Assembly: GCF_001277255.1 (NCBI RefSeq)
Contig: NZ_CP012264.1
Coordinates: forward strand, 4,278,001-4,342,000
Reading direction: 5' to 3'
DNA length: 64,000 bases
Origin: Cronobacter condimenti 1330
Lineage (GTDB): Bacteria; Pseudomonadota; Gammaproteobacteria; Enterobacterales; Enterobacteriaceae
The translations under genes were made by a program, and so were the position numbers. The notes under the pieces are model-generated. The model ran no database searches, was not told the DNA's origin, and was given only the letters and a program-made list of their open reading frames with translations. Shown one piece after another: positions 25,383 through 33,385 of the stretch (positions are counted from its first letter, which is position 1; every line of letters begins with the position of its first letter).

Positions 25383-27407
25383 ATGCGTACCCTACAAAAC
25401 ATTCATCTCACCCGCATCGACCACGGCTTCTCGCTGACGTATGAAAACCGTTTGATCCTGCGTCACACTCCGGACGCGCCCTGCCTGTGGGCGGGCGCAG
25501 GCGTGGCGGATATCGAGATGTTCCGCGGTAATTTCAGCATCAAAGACCGGCTCGATGAAAAAATCGCCCTGACGCACGCGACCGTCAGCGACCAGCCTGA
25601 CGGCTGGGCTATCCGCTTTACGCGCGGCGACGCGGTCAGCGCCACGCTTGATGTCAGTGCCGACGATAAGGGGCGGCTGACGCTGACGCTTCGCAACGAC
25701 GCTGCGCGGCATAACCGTCTCTGGCTGCGGCTGGCGGCAAACCCGGAAGATCATATCTACGGCTGCGGCGAGCAATTTTCTTACTTCGACCTGCGCGGTA
25801 AGCCGTTTCCGCTGTGGACCAGCGAACAAGGTGTGGGCCGCAACAAGCAGAGCCATGTCACCTGGCTTGCCGACTGCAAAGAGAACGCGGGTGGCGACTA
25901 TTACTGGACGTTCTTCCCGCAGCCGACCTTTGTCAGCACCCAGAAGTATTACTGCCACGTCGATAACAGTTGCTACATGAATTTCGACTTCAGCGCGCCG
26001 GATTATCACGAGCTGGCATTCTGGGAAGATAACGCGACGCTCCGCATCGAATGCGCGCCCACTTATATCATTCTGCTGGAAAAACTCACCGCGCTACTGG
26101 GCCGCCAGCCCGCGCTGCCGGACTGGGTCTATGACGGCGTAACGCTGGGTATTCAGGGCGGCACAGAGGTGTGCCAGCAGAAGCTCGACGTGATGCGCCA
26201 GGGCGGCGTCAAAGTAAACGGCATCTGGGCGCAGGACTGGTCCGGCATCCGTATGACCTCATTTGGCAAGCGCGTGATGTGGAACTGGAAATGGAACAGC
26301 GAGCGTTATCCGCAACTGGATACACGTATTGCGCAATGGAAGCGCGAAGGCGTGCAGTTCCTTTCTTATATCAATCCCTATGTCGCAAGCGATCGTGATT
26401 TGTGCGAGGCGGCGGCGCGGCGGGGCTATCTGACTAAAGACGCCCAGGGCCAGGATTATCACGTTGAATTCGGCGAGTTCTACGCCGGCGTCATCGACCT
26501 GACAAACCCGGAGGCTTACGACTGGTACAAAGAGGTCATCAAAAAGAACCTGATTGAACTCGGCTGCGGCGGCTGGATGGCAGATTTTGGCGAATACCTG
26601 CCGACTGACACGCATCTGCATAACGGCGTCAGTGCAGAAATTATGCATAACGCCTGGCCTGCGCTGTGGGCAAAATGTAACTACGAGGCGCTCCAGGAGA
26701 CCGGCAAGCTCGGCGAGATCCTCTTCTTTATGCGCGCCGGTTATACCGGCAGCCAGAAATACTCAACGATGATGTGGGCAGGCGATCAGAACGTCGACTG
26801 GAGTCTCGACGACGGCCTGGCTTCTGTTATCCCGGCGGCGCTGTCGCTTGCAATGTCCGGCCACGGGCTGCACCACAGCGATATCGGCGGCTATACCACC
26901 CTTTTTGAGATGAAGCGCAGTAAAGAGCTGCTGCTGCGCTGGTGCGATTTCAGCGCTTTTACACCGATGATGCGCACCCATGAAGGCAATCGTCCGGGTG
27001 ATAACTGGCAGTTCGATGCCGATCGCGAGACGATCGCGCATTTTGCCCGCATGACAACGATATTCACGACGCTCAAGCCTTACATCAAACAGGCGGTGGA
27101 ACAAAACGCCAGGACTGGCCTGCCGGTCATGCGCCCGCTGTTCCTGCATTACGAACACGAAGCGCGGGCGTACACCCTTAAATACCAGTATCTGTTTGGC
27201 CGCGATCTGCTGGTCGCCCCGGTCTATGAAGAAGGGCGCCGCGACTGGACGCTCTGGCTACCGGAAGATAACTGGGTGAACGTCTGGACTGGCGAGACGT
27301 GCGCAGGCGGTGAGGTGACCGTTGAAGCGCCGCTCGGCAAACCGCCGGTGTTCTACCGGGCGCACAGCGACTGGGCGTCGCTGTTTAGCTCGCTGCGTCA
27401 TATCTGA
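25383..27407 (+). CDS. yihQ: Sulfoquinovosidase YihQ
   Basis: A 674-residue GH31 glycoside hydrolase that releases sulfoquinovose from alpha-sulfoquinovosyl glycerides such as the head group of plant sulfolipid. The nucleophile aligns at Asp401 (MADFGEYLP) and the acid/base at Asp468 (WAGDQNVDW). The sulfonate-recognising residues known from E. coli YihQ are kept: Gln284 in WAQDWSG, Arg297 and Trp300 in KRVMW. This argues for sulfoquinovosidase rather than ordinary alpha-glucosidase specificity. GGAGG precedes the start. A long GC-rich hairpin follows the stop. Confidence 0.97.
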   Translation: MRTLQNIHLTRIDHGFSLTYENRLILRHTPDAPCLWAGAGVADIEMFRGNFSIKDRLDEKIALTHATVSDQPDGWAIRFTRGDAVSATLDVSADDKGRLTLTLRNDAARHNRLWLRLAANPEDHIYGCGEQFSYFDLRGKPFPLWTSEQGVGRNKQSHVTWLADCKENAGGDYYWTFFPQPTFVSTQKYYCHVDNSCYMNFDFSAPDYHELAFWEDNATLRIECAPTYIILLEKLTALLGRQPALPDWVYDGVTLGIQGGTEVCQQKLDVMRQGGVKVNGIWAQDWSGIRMTSFGKRVMWNWKWNSERYPQLDTRIAQWKREGVQFLSYINPYVASDRDLCEAAARRGYLTKDAQGQDYHVEFGEFYAGVIDLTNPEAYDWYKEVIKKNLIELGCGGWMADFGEYLPTDTHLHNGVSAEIMHNAWPALWAKCNYEALQETGKLGEILFFMRAGYTGSQKYSTMMWAGDQNVDWSLDDGLASVIPAALSLAMSGHGLHHSDIGGYTTLFEMKRSKELLLRWCDFSAFTPMMRTHEGNRPGDNWQFDADRETIAHFARMTTIFTTLKPYIKQAVEQNARTGLPVMRPLFLHYEHEARAYTLKYQYLFGRDLLVAPVYEEGRRDWTLWLPEDNWVNVWTGETCAGGEVTVEAPLGKPPVFYRAHSDWASLFSSLRHI

Positions 27408-27414
27408 TGAGGCT

Positions 27415-27438
27415 CGCCCGCAGGGTTTCCTGCGGGCG
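27415..27438 (+). other. Intercistronic hairpin between yihQ and yihP
   Basis: A perfect 10-bp stem, CGCCCGCAGG with CCTGCGGGCG, around a GTTT loop. It ends 1 bp before the AAGGAG ribosome binding site of yihP. There is no T-run, so it probably stabilises or punctuates the polycistronic mRNA rather than ending it. Confidence 0.6.
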
Positions 27439-27452
27439 CAAGGAGAACCGTG

Positions 27453-28859
27453 ATGAGTCACACCACTTCCCAGCCGGGCGGCGATCCGGCCACCCTGCGT
27501 TTGCCGTTTAAAGAGAAAGTCGCCTATGGCATGGGCGATTTAGGCTCCAATATCCTGCTGGATATCGGCACGCTGTATTTACTGAAATTTTATACCGACG
27601 TGCTGGGGCTGCCAGGCACTTACGGCGGCATTATCTTTCTTGTCGCTAAGTTTTTTACCGCGTTCACCGATATGGGCACCGGCATTATGCTCGACTCGCG
27701 GCGTCGGATCGGGCCTAAGGGCAAATTCAGGCCGTTTGTGCTGTACGCGGCCTTTCCGGTAACACTGCTCGCTATCGCGAACTTTGTGGGAACGCCGTTT
27801 GAGATAACCGGCAAGGCCGTGATGGCAACAGTGCTGTTCATGCTCTACGGGCTGTTCTTTAGCATGATGAACTGTTCGTATGGCGCGATGGTGCCTGCGA
27901 TCACCAAAAACCCCGACGAACGCGCCTCGCTTGCCGCATGGCGCCAGGGCGGTGCCACGCTCGGCTTATTGCTCTGTACGGTGGGCTTTGTCCCGGTAAT
28001 GAACCTTATCGATAACAATCCGCAGCTTAGCTACATTTTCGCCGCGACGCTGTTCTCGCTCTTTGGCCTGCTGTTTATGTGGTGGTGCTATGCGGGGACG
28101 CGTGAACGTTATGTCGAGACCGGCGCCGCCAGCCCGGCCCAAAAACCGGGTCTGTTGCAGTCGTTTCGCGCTATCGCCGGTAACCGCCCGCTGTTTGTGC
28201 TGTGCATCGCCAATCTCTGTACGCTCGGCGCGTTCAACGTCAAGCTCGCCATTCAGGTTTATTACACCCAGTACGTGCTTAACGATCCGATTTTGCTCTC
28301 GTATATGGGCTTCTTCAGCATGGGTTGCATTTTTATCGGTGTATTCCTGATGCCGGGCGCGGTGCGCCGTTTTGGCAAGAAGAAGGTTTATATCGGCGGG
28401 CTGCTGATCTGGGCGGTAGGCGACGTGCTCAACTATGCGTTCGGCAACGGTTCCGTGAGCTTTGTGGCGTTCTCCTGCCTCGCGTTTTTCGGCTCCGCAT
28501 TTGTGAATAGCCTTAACTGGGCGCTGGTGTCCGACACCGTGGAATATGGCGAATGGCGCACCGGCGTGCGTTCAGAGGGCACGGTTTACACCGGCTTTAC
28601 CTTCTTTCGTAAAGTCTCCCAGGCGCTGGCCGGGTTTTTCCCTGGCCTGATGCTGACGCAGATTGGTTATGTGCCCAATGTGGCGCAGTCGGCCACCACG
28701 ATAGAAGGCCTGCGCGAGCTTATCTTTATCTGGCCGTGCGTGCTGGCGGTGGTCACGATCGTCGCGATGGGCTGCTTCTACAACCTTAACGAGAAGATGT
28801 ACGTGCGGATTGTGGATGAACTGGAAAACCGGAAGCGGGCGTTTTCGCCTGGCGCGTAA
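27453..28859 (+). CDS. yihP: GPH-family sulfoglycoside/sulfonate transporter YihP
   Basis: A roughly 468-residue MFS-fold cation symporter of the glycoside-pentoside-hexuronide family with about 12 membrane segments. Family signatures include YGMGDLGSNILLDIGTLYLLKFY at the N-terminus, then GPKGKFRPFVLY and NCSYGAMVPAITKNP. It is thought to act in sulfoquinovose/sulfoglycoside import or DHPS export; direction is not settled by sequence. The ATG at 27453 is 7 bp after AAGGAG; a GTG lies one codon upstream. It closely resembles YihO encoded next, and the pair is also tandem in E. coli. Confidence 0.93.
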   Translation: MSHTTSQPGGDPATLRLPFKEKVAYGMGDLGSNILLDIGTLYLLKFYTDVLGLPGTYGGIIFLVAKFFTAFTDMGTGIMLDSRRRIGPKGKFRPFVLYAAFPVTLLAIANFVGTPFEITGKAVMATVLFMLYGLFFSMMNCSYGAMVPAITKNPDERASLAAWRQGGATLGLLLCTVGFVPVMNLIDNNPQLSYIFAATLFSLFGLLFMWWCYAGTRERYVETGAASPAQKPGLLQSFRAIAGNRPLFVLCIANLCTLGAFNVKLAIQVYYTQYVLNDPILLSYMGFFSMGCIFIGVFLMPGAVRRFGKKKVYIGGLLIWAVGDVLNYAFGNGSVSFVAFSCLAFFGSAFVNSLNWALVSDTVEYGEWRTGVRSEGTVYTGFTFFRKVSQALAGFFPGLMLTQIGYVPNVAQSATTIEGLRELIFIWPCVLAVVTIVAMGCFYNLNEKMYVRIVDELENRKRAFSPGA

Positions 28860-28862
28860 CCA

Positions 28863-28896
28863 CGAGGGTGCCCGCGCCGCCCGGCGTGGGCCCTCG
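28863..28896 (+). other. Intercistronic hairpin between yihP and yihO
   Basis: CGAGGG pairs with CCCTCG as an outer stem and CCCGCGCCG with CGGCGTGGG (one G-T pair) as an inner stem, giving a long GC-rich hairpin between the two transporter genes. It lacks a T-run. Confidence 0.55.
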
Positions 28897-28911
28897 CTTT
28901 GAGGATCGGCT

Positions 28912-30342
28912 ATGACGGCATTCACTACTCAGGATCCGCTGACGCTCCGGCTGAGCCTGCGGGAAAAGTTGTCCTATGGAATGGGCGATTTCGGCTCCAA
29001 CCTGATGCTGTGTATCGGGACGCTGTATCTTCTGAAGTTTTATACCGATGAGTTGCACCTGCCTGCCTTTTATGGCGGCGTGATTTTTCTGGTGGCGAAG
29101 TTTTTCACGGCGCTGACCGATATGCTGACCGGCGTGCTGGTGGATTCACGACGCGCGCCCGGTCCGCGCGGCAAATTCCGCCCCTTTATTCTGTTCGCCT
29201 CGTTCCCGGTGGCGCTGGTAGCGACGGCGCAGTTTGTCGCCAACGATCTGCCGCTGACGCTGAAAACCGCGCTCGCCACGGTGCTGTTTATGCTCTTTGG
29301 GCTGTTTTATAGCCTGATGAACTGCGCCTATGGCGCGATGGTGCCGGCTATAACCAAAAATCCGCAGGAGCGCGCACATCTGGCGGCGTGGCGTCAGGGC
29401 GGTGCTACGCTCGGGCTGCTGCTCTGTACGGTGGGCTTTATGCCGATTCAGTCCCTGTTTGCGTCTCGTCCCTCACTCGGGTATCTGACGGCAGCGCTGA
29501 TTTTCGCCTGCGTCGGGCTTATCAGTATGTGGTGCTGCTACCGCGGCGTGCGCGAGCGCTATGTGGAAGTCATCCCGGCCGGGCATAAGCCAGGGATGCT
29601 GAAGTCGTTTTGCGCGATTTTCCAGAACCCGCCGCTGCTGGTGCTCTGCATCGCTAATCTTTGCACGCTGGCGGCGTTTAATATCAAACTCGCCATCCAG
29701 GTCTATTACACACAGTACGTACTTAACGATCTGCATTTGCTGTCGTGGATGGGCTTTTTCAGTATGGGCTGCATTCTGGTTGGCGTGTTTATGGTCCCGG
29801 GCGCGGTGAAGCGCTTTGGCAAGAAACAGGTCTACCTTGGCGGCCTTACGCTCTGGGCCGCAGGCGATATTTTCAATTACGTCTGGGGAACCACCTCCCT
29901 GAGTTTTGTCCTCTTCTCCTGCATGGCGTTTTTCGGCACCGCGTTCGTCAACAGTCTCAACTGGGCGCTGGTACCGGATACCGTCGACTATGGCGAGTGG
30001 AAAACCGGCATTCGCGCTGAAGGCTCGGTTTATACCGGCTACACCTTCTCCCGTAAGATTTCTGCGGCACTGGCAGGGTTTCTGCCAGGCATTATGCTCA
30101 CGGAAATTGGCTATGTGCCGAACGCGCTGCAAACCCCGGCGACGCTCGACGGGTTACGTCAGCTTATTTTTCTCTGGCCATGCGGGCTTGCGATCATTGC
30201 CGCCGTGACGATGGGCTTTTTTTATAAGCTCAATGAGCAGCGTTTCGCTTTTATTATTGAGGAAATTGCCTGGCGGAAAAAACATGCCGCCGGCGTTACG
30301 CATACTGACCCCGACCATAAAGCCTCAGCCGTCACGTTATAA
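28912..30342 (+). CDS. yihO: GPH-family sulfoquinovose transporter YihO
   Basis: A 476-residue inner-membrane symporter, paralogous to YihP, with about 12 membrane segments (for example YGMGDFGSNLMLCIGTLYLLKFY, then NCAYGAMVPAITKNP and LNWALVPDTVDYGEWKTGIR). Assigned to YihO rather than YihP by DFGSNLMLC, DMLTGVLVDSRR and the closing FYKLNEQRFAFIIEEIAWRKK. YihO is proposed to import sulfoquinovose. GAGGA precedes the start. Confidence 0.93.
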   Translation: MTAFTTQDPLTLRLSLREKLSYGMGDFGSNLMLCIGTLYLLKFYTDELHLPAFYGGVIFLVAKFFTALTDMLTGVLVDSRRAPGPRGKFRPFILFASFPVALVATAQFVANDLPLTLKTALATVLFMLFGLFYSLMNCAYGAMVPAITKNPQERAHLAAWRQGGATLGLLLCTVGFMPIQSLFASRPSLGYLTAALIFACVGLISMWCCYRGVRERYVEVIPAGHKPGMLKSFCAIFQNPPLLVLCIANLCTLAAFNIKLAIQVYYTQYVLNDLHLLSWMGFFSMGCILVGVFMVPGAVKRFGKKQVYLGGLTLWAAGDIFNYVWGTTSLSFVLFSCMAFFGTAFVNSLNWALVPDTVDYGEWKTGIRAEGSVYTGYTFSRKISAALAGFLPGIMLTEIGYVPNALQTPATLDGLRQLIFLWPCGLAIIAAVTMGFFYKLNEQRFAFIIEEIAWRKKHAAGVTHTDPDHKASAVTL

Positions 30343-30361
30343 CGGCAACCCGGGCTCTCTT

Positions 30362-30388
30362 CCCCTTCGGTTTGCCGAAGGGGCGGCC
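30362..30388 (+). terminator. Hairpin between yihO and ompL
   Basis: CCCCTTCGG (30362-30370) and CCGAAGGGG (30375-30383) form a perfect 9-bp stem with a TTTG loop, followed by CGGCCTTTCT. A partial terminator or stabilising hairpin that could uncouple ompL levels from the upstream genes. Confidence 0.55.
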
Positions 30389-30415
30389 TTTCTGTATCTG
30401 TTATAGGGAAATACT

Positions 30416-31102
30416 ATGAAGAGAATCGCAACCGTACTGCTTTTTTCATCGGTTCCCGGCGGCGCTTTTGCCGGTGCCTATGTCGAAACTCGCGAGGCAT
30501 ATAACACCGCGTCCGAATTACATGAGGTGATCCTGCGCGCGGGTTATAACTTTGATGGCGGTGCCGGGCTGATGGCGACGAACGCTTATAACGTCGGCAA
30601 ATGGGATGAGCTCAAGCACAGTTACAATGAAATCGAAGGCTGGTATCCGCTGTTTAAACCAACGGAAAACCTGACGTTCCAGCCCGGCGGGCTGATTAAT
30701 GACAGTATCGACGGCTCAGGCGGCGCGGCGTATTTAGATACTAATTATAAATTTACGCCCTGGTTTAATCTGACGGTTCGCTATCGCTATAACCATAATA
30801 ATTACGATACGCCGGACGTTAACGGCAGGATGGATAAAAACGACACGCACGAATTTGCTAATTACTGGAATATTAAAGTAACAGAGAAGCTGGCTTATAC
30901 GTTCGAGCCGCATTTCTTTCAGCGGGTCAATGATTACCACAGTAAAAACGGGAAAGATCACCACTGGGAAATTACGCATGGATTTCGCTATAAGCTTGAT
31001 CAGCACTGGCTGCCCTATGTCGAGCTACAGTGGCTGGACCGCTGGAATGATTATCACCGCGAGCAGTACCGTATTCGCTTAGGGCTACGGTATTCGTTCT
31101 AA
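30416..31102 (+). CDS. ompL: Outer-membrane porin OmpL (KdgM family)
   Basis: A 228-residue outer-membrane beta-barrel with a signal peptide ending near GGAFA and a mature start GAYVETREAYN. The barrel shows alternating aromatic strands and ends in an aromatic-terminated strand (RIRLGLRYSF), the usual signal for BAM insertion. KdgM-type porins pass oligosaccharides and anionic sugars; next to the yih genes it probably admits sulfoquinovosyl compounds. Last gene of the operon, followed by a strong hairpin. Confidence 0.95.
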   Translation: MKRIATVLLFSSVPGGAFAGAYVETREAYNTASELHEVILRAGYNFDGGAGLMATNAYNVGKWDELKHSYNEIEGWYPLFKPTENLTFQPGGLINDSIDGSGGAAYLDTNYKFTPWFNLTVRYRYNHNNYDTPDVNGRMDKNDTHEFANYWNIKVTEKLAYTFEPHFFQRVNDYHSKNGKDHHWEITHGFRYKLDQHWLPYVELQWLDRWNDYHREQYRIRLGLRYSF

Positions 31103-31105
31103 TAA

Positions 31106-31136
31106 AAAAGCCGCTGAATCTTCAGCGGCTTTTAAG
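31106..31136. terminator. Bidirectional terminator between ompL and bipA
   Basis: AAAAAGCCGCTGAA, a short loop, then TTCAGCGGCTTTT: a 10-bp stem flanked by A-run and T-run. It can end both the rightward ompL transcript and the leftward bipA transcript. Confidence 0.85.
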
Positions 31137-31183
31137 TCATGCCGGGCGGCGCGAACGCTGACCCGGCTTACGGATATCCCGTA

Positions 31184-33007
31184 TTACTCTTCTTTCGCAC
31201 CGCGCATGGCACGTTTACGATCGTTTTCCGTCAGGTGACGTTTACGGATACGTACGGACAGCGGGGTTACTTCGACCAGTTCGTCGTCATCGATGAACTC
31301 GAGCGCCTGCTCCAGGGTCATCTTGATAGGCGGAACCAGAACCGTTGCTTCGTCCGTACCGGACGCACGCATGTTGGTCAGTTTCTTACCAGTCAGGCAG
31401 TTCACCGTCAGGTCGTTAGAACGGCTATGAATACCGATGATCTGGCCTTCATAAACTTCCGCACCGTGACCCAGGAACAGCTTGCCGCGATCCTGCAGAC
31501 CGAACAGCGCGAACGCAACCGCTTTACCCTGACCGTTGGAGATCAGCACGCCGTTGTTACGCTGGCCGACTTCGCCCGGACGGATATCGTCGTAGTGGCT
31601 GAAGGTGGAGTACAGCAGACCCGTACCAGAAGTCATGGTCATGAACTCAGAACGGAAGCCAATCAGGCCACGGCTTGGGATCACGTAGTCGAGACGTACG
31701 CGGCCTTTGCCGTCCGGATTCATGTTTTTCAGGTCGCCTTTACGCTCGCCCAGTGCCTGCATGACAGAACCCTGATGCTGCTCTTCGACGTCCAGCGTTA
31801 CGTTTTCGAACGGCTCTTGTTTACGGCCATCGATTTCACGGAAGATAACTTTCGGACGGGAAACCGCCAGTTCGAAACCTTCACGACGCATGTTCTCGAT
31901 AAGAACAGACAGGTGCAGTTCGCCACGACCAGACACGCGGAACGCGTCAGCATCTTCGGTTTCTTCAACGCGCAGTGCCACGTTGTGCACCAGCTCTTTG
32001 TTCAGACGGTCAAGGATCTGACGAGAGGTAACGTATTTACCTTCTTTACCGCAGAACGGCGAGGTGTTGACGTTGAAGTACATAGAAACGGTCGGTTCGT
32101 CAACAGACAGCGCCGGCAGCGCTTCGACGTTCTGCGGGTCGCAGATGGTGTCGGAGATGTTCAGCTCGCCAAGACCGGTGATAGCAATGATATCGCCTGC
32201 TTCCGCCAGATCAGTCTCGATACGCTCCAGACCGAGGTGGCCCAGTACTTTACCGACTTTACCGTTACGCGTTTTGCCTTCGCTATCAATGATAGTGACC
32301 TGCTGGTTCGGCTTCACTTTACCGCGTTTGATGCGGCCGATGCCGATAACGCCAACATAGTTGTTGTAGTCGAGCTGGGAGATCTGCATCTGCAGCGGGC
32401 CGTCGAGATCGACGTCCGGTGCCGGTACATGGTCAACAATCGCCTGGTACAGCGGGGTCATGTCTTCCGCCATGTCAGAGTGATCCAGACCCGCGATACC
32501 GTTCAGCGCAGACGCGTAAACGATAGGGAAGTCCAGCTGCTCGTCGGTCGCGTCGAGGTTCACGAACAGGTCGAACACCTGATCCACAACCCAGTCAGGA
32601 CGCGCGCCCGGACGGTCAACTTTGTTGATAACCACGATAGGTTTCAGGCCATGGGCAAATGCTTTCTTGGTCACGAAGCGCGTCTGCGGCATCGGGCCGT
32701 CAAAAGCATCAACCACCAGCAGCACGGAATCAACCATGGACATGACACGTTCAACTTCACCACCGAAGTCGGCGTGCCCAGGGGTATCAACGATGTTGAT
32801 ACGGTAATCATTCCATTTGATCGCGGTGTTTTTCGCGAGGATGGTAATCCCACGCTCTTTCTCCAAATCGTTGGAGTCCATCACGCGCTCTTGAGTTTCA
32901 GCACGTTCGTCGAACGTACCGGATTGCTGCAGCAGCTTGTCAACCAGGGTCGTTTTACCATGGTCAACGTGCGCAATGATGGCGATGTTACGCAATTTTT
33001 CGATCAC
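31184..33007 (-). CDS. bipA: Ribosome-associated translational GTPase BipA/TypA
   Basis: A 607-residue EF-G-like GTPase, the same length as in E. coli. It binds the 70S ribosome and aids 50S assembly and growth at low temperature. GTPase motifs: HVDHGKTT (residues 12-19), DTPGHADFGGEV and NKVDRPGARP. The C-terminal domains follow with ALGERKGDLKNM and SRGLIGFRSEF, specific to TypA. A long open frame on the opposite strand is a codon-bias shadow. In E. coli yihLMN lies between ompL and bipA; here they are only 81 bp apart. Confidence 0.98.
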   Translation of the reverse strand: MIEKLRNIAIIAHVDHGKTTLVDKLLQQSGTFDERAETQERVMDSNDLEKERGITILAKNTAIKWNDYRINIVDTPGHADFGGEVERVMSMVDSVLLVVDAFDGPMPQTRFVTKKAFAHGLKPIVVINKVDRPGARPDWVVDQVFDLFVNLDATDEQLDFPIVYASALNGIAGLDHSDMAEDMTPLYQAIVDHVPAPDVDLDGPLQMQISQLDYNNYVGVIGIGRIKRGKVKPNQQVTIIDSEGKTRNGKVGKVLGHLGLERIETDLAEAGDIIAITGLGELNISDTICDPQNVEALPALSVDEPTVSMYFNVNTSPFCGKEGKYVTSRQILDRLNKELVHNVALRVEETEDADAFRVSGRGELHLSVLIENMRREGFELAVSRPKVIFREIDGRKQEPFENVTLDVEEQHQGSVMQALGERKGDLKNMNPDGKGRVRLDYVIPSRGLIGFRSEFMTMTSGTGLLYSTFSHYDDIRPGEVGQRNNGVLISNGQGKAVAFALFGLQDRGKLFLGHGAEVYEGQIIGIHSRSNDLTVNCLTGKKLTNMRASGTDEATVLVPPIKMTLEQALEFIDDDELVEVTPLSVRIRKRHLTENDRKRAMRGAKEE

Positions 33008-33158
33008 AACTTTGCCTCAGGCATTAGAAATAGCGCGTTATTGTACACGTATTAATCGAAGGACTAAACAGGATCACAATCATCTGACGCAAACAAGTCT
33101 TGTCGCCAGGCTTTGTGATCGTTTTCACGCAGCGGTAAAAGGGCTATTAAACGTAAAT

Positions 33159-33175
33159 TGCACCAACACAGTGCT
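33159..33175 (+). promoter_or_regulatory. NtrC-binding enhancer site 1 of glnA
   Basis: TGCACCAACACAGTGCT, a near-palindromic match to the NtrC consensus TGCACC-N5-GGTGCA. It lies about 130 bp upstream of the sigma-54 promoter, the expected place for the strong enhancer. Confidence 0.85.
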
Positions 33176-33190
33176 TGTTTTTTACACACA

Positions 33191-33207
33191 GGCACTATAT
33201 TGGTGCA
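33191..33207 (+). promoter_or_regulatory. NtrC-binding enhancer site 2 of glnA
   Basis: GGCACTATATTGGTGCA, a second NtrC palindrome centred 32 bp (about three helical turns) from site 1. Same-face spacing fits cooperative binding of NtrC dimers. A weaker pair of half-sites (TGGTGCA, then TTGCACT) follows at 33220-33239 and may be a low-affinity site. Confidence 0.85.
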
Positions 33208-33280
33208 ATCTGTCCATCGTGGTGCAGCCCTTTTGCACTATGACGCGCATGATAGCGCCTTTTTGGGGGGATTTGAAAGT

Positions 33281-33295
33281 TGGCACAGATTTCGC
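33281..33295 (+). promoter_or_regulatory. Sigma-54 promoter of glnA (glnAp2)
   Basis: TGGCACAGATTTCGC has the GG at -24 and GC at -12 with exact spacing and is the same as E. coli glnAp2 over this stretch. Transcription should start around 33306, giving a leader of about 80 nt before glnA. Confidence 0.92.
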
Positions 33296-33385
33296 TTTAA
33301 AGAATTCAGGGCGGCAACGCCAATTTTAATAAGTACTGAAGACCTCGTTACCACGACGACAATGACAAATCCGGGAGAGTTAAGT

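Noticed and set aside
31139..33055. 638-codon open frame antisense to bipA
   Set aside because: It mirrors bipA; the protein is rich in Arg, His, Val and Phe with no domain pattern, as expected for the complement of a highly expressed, codon-biased gene.
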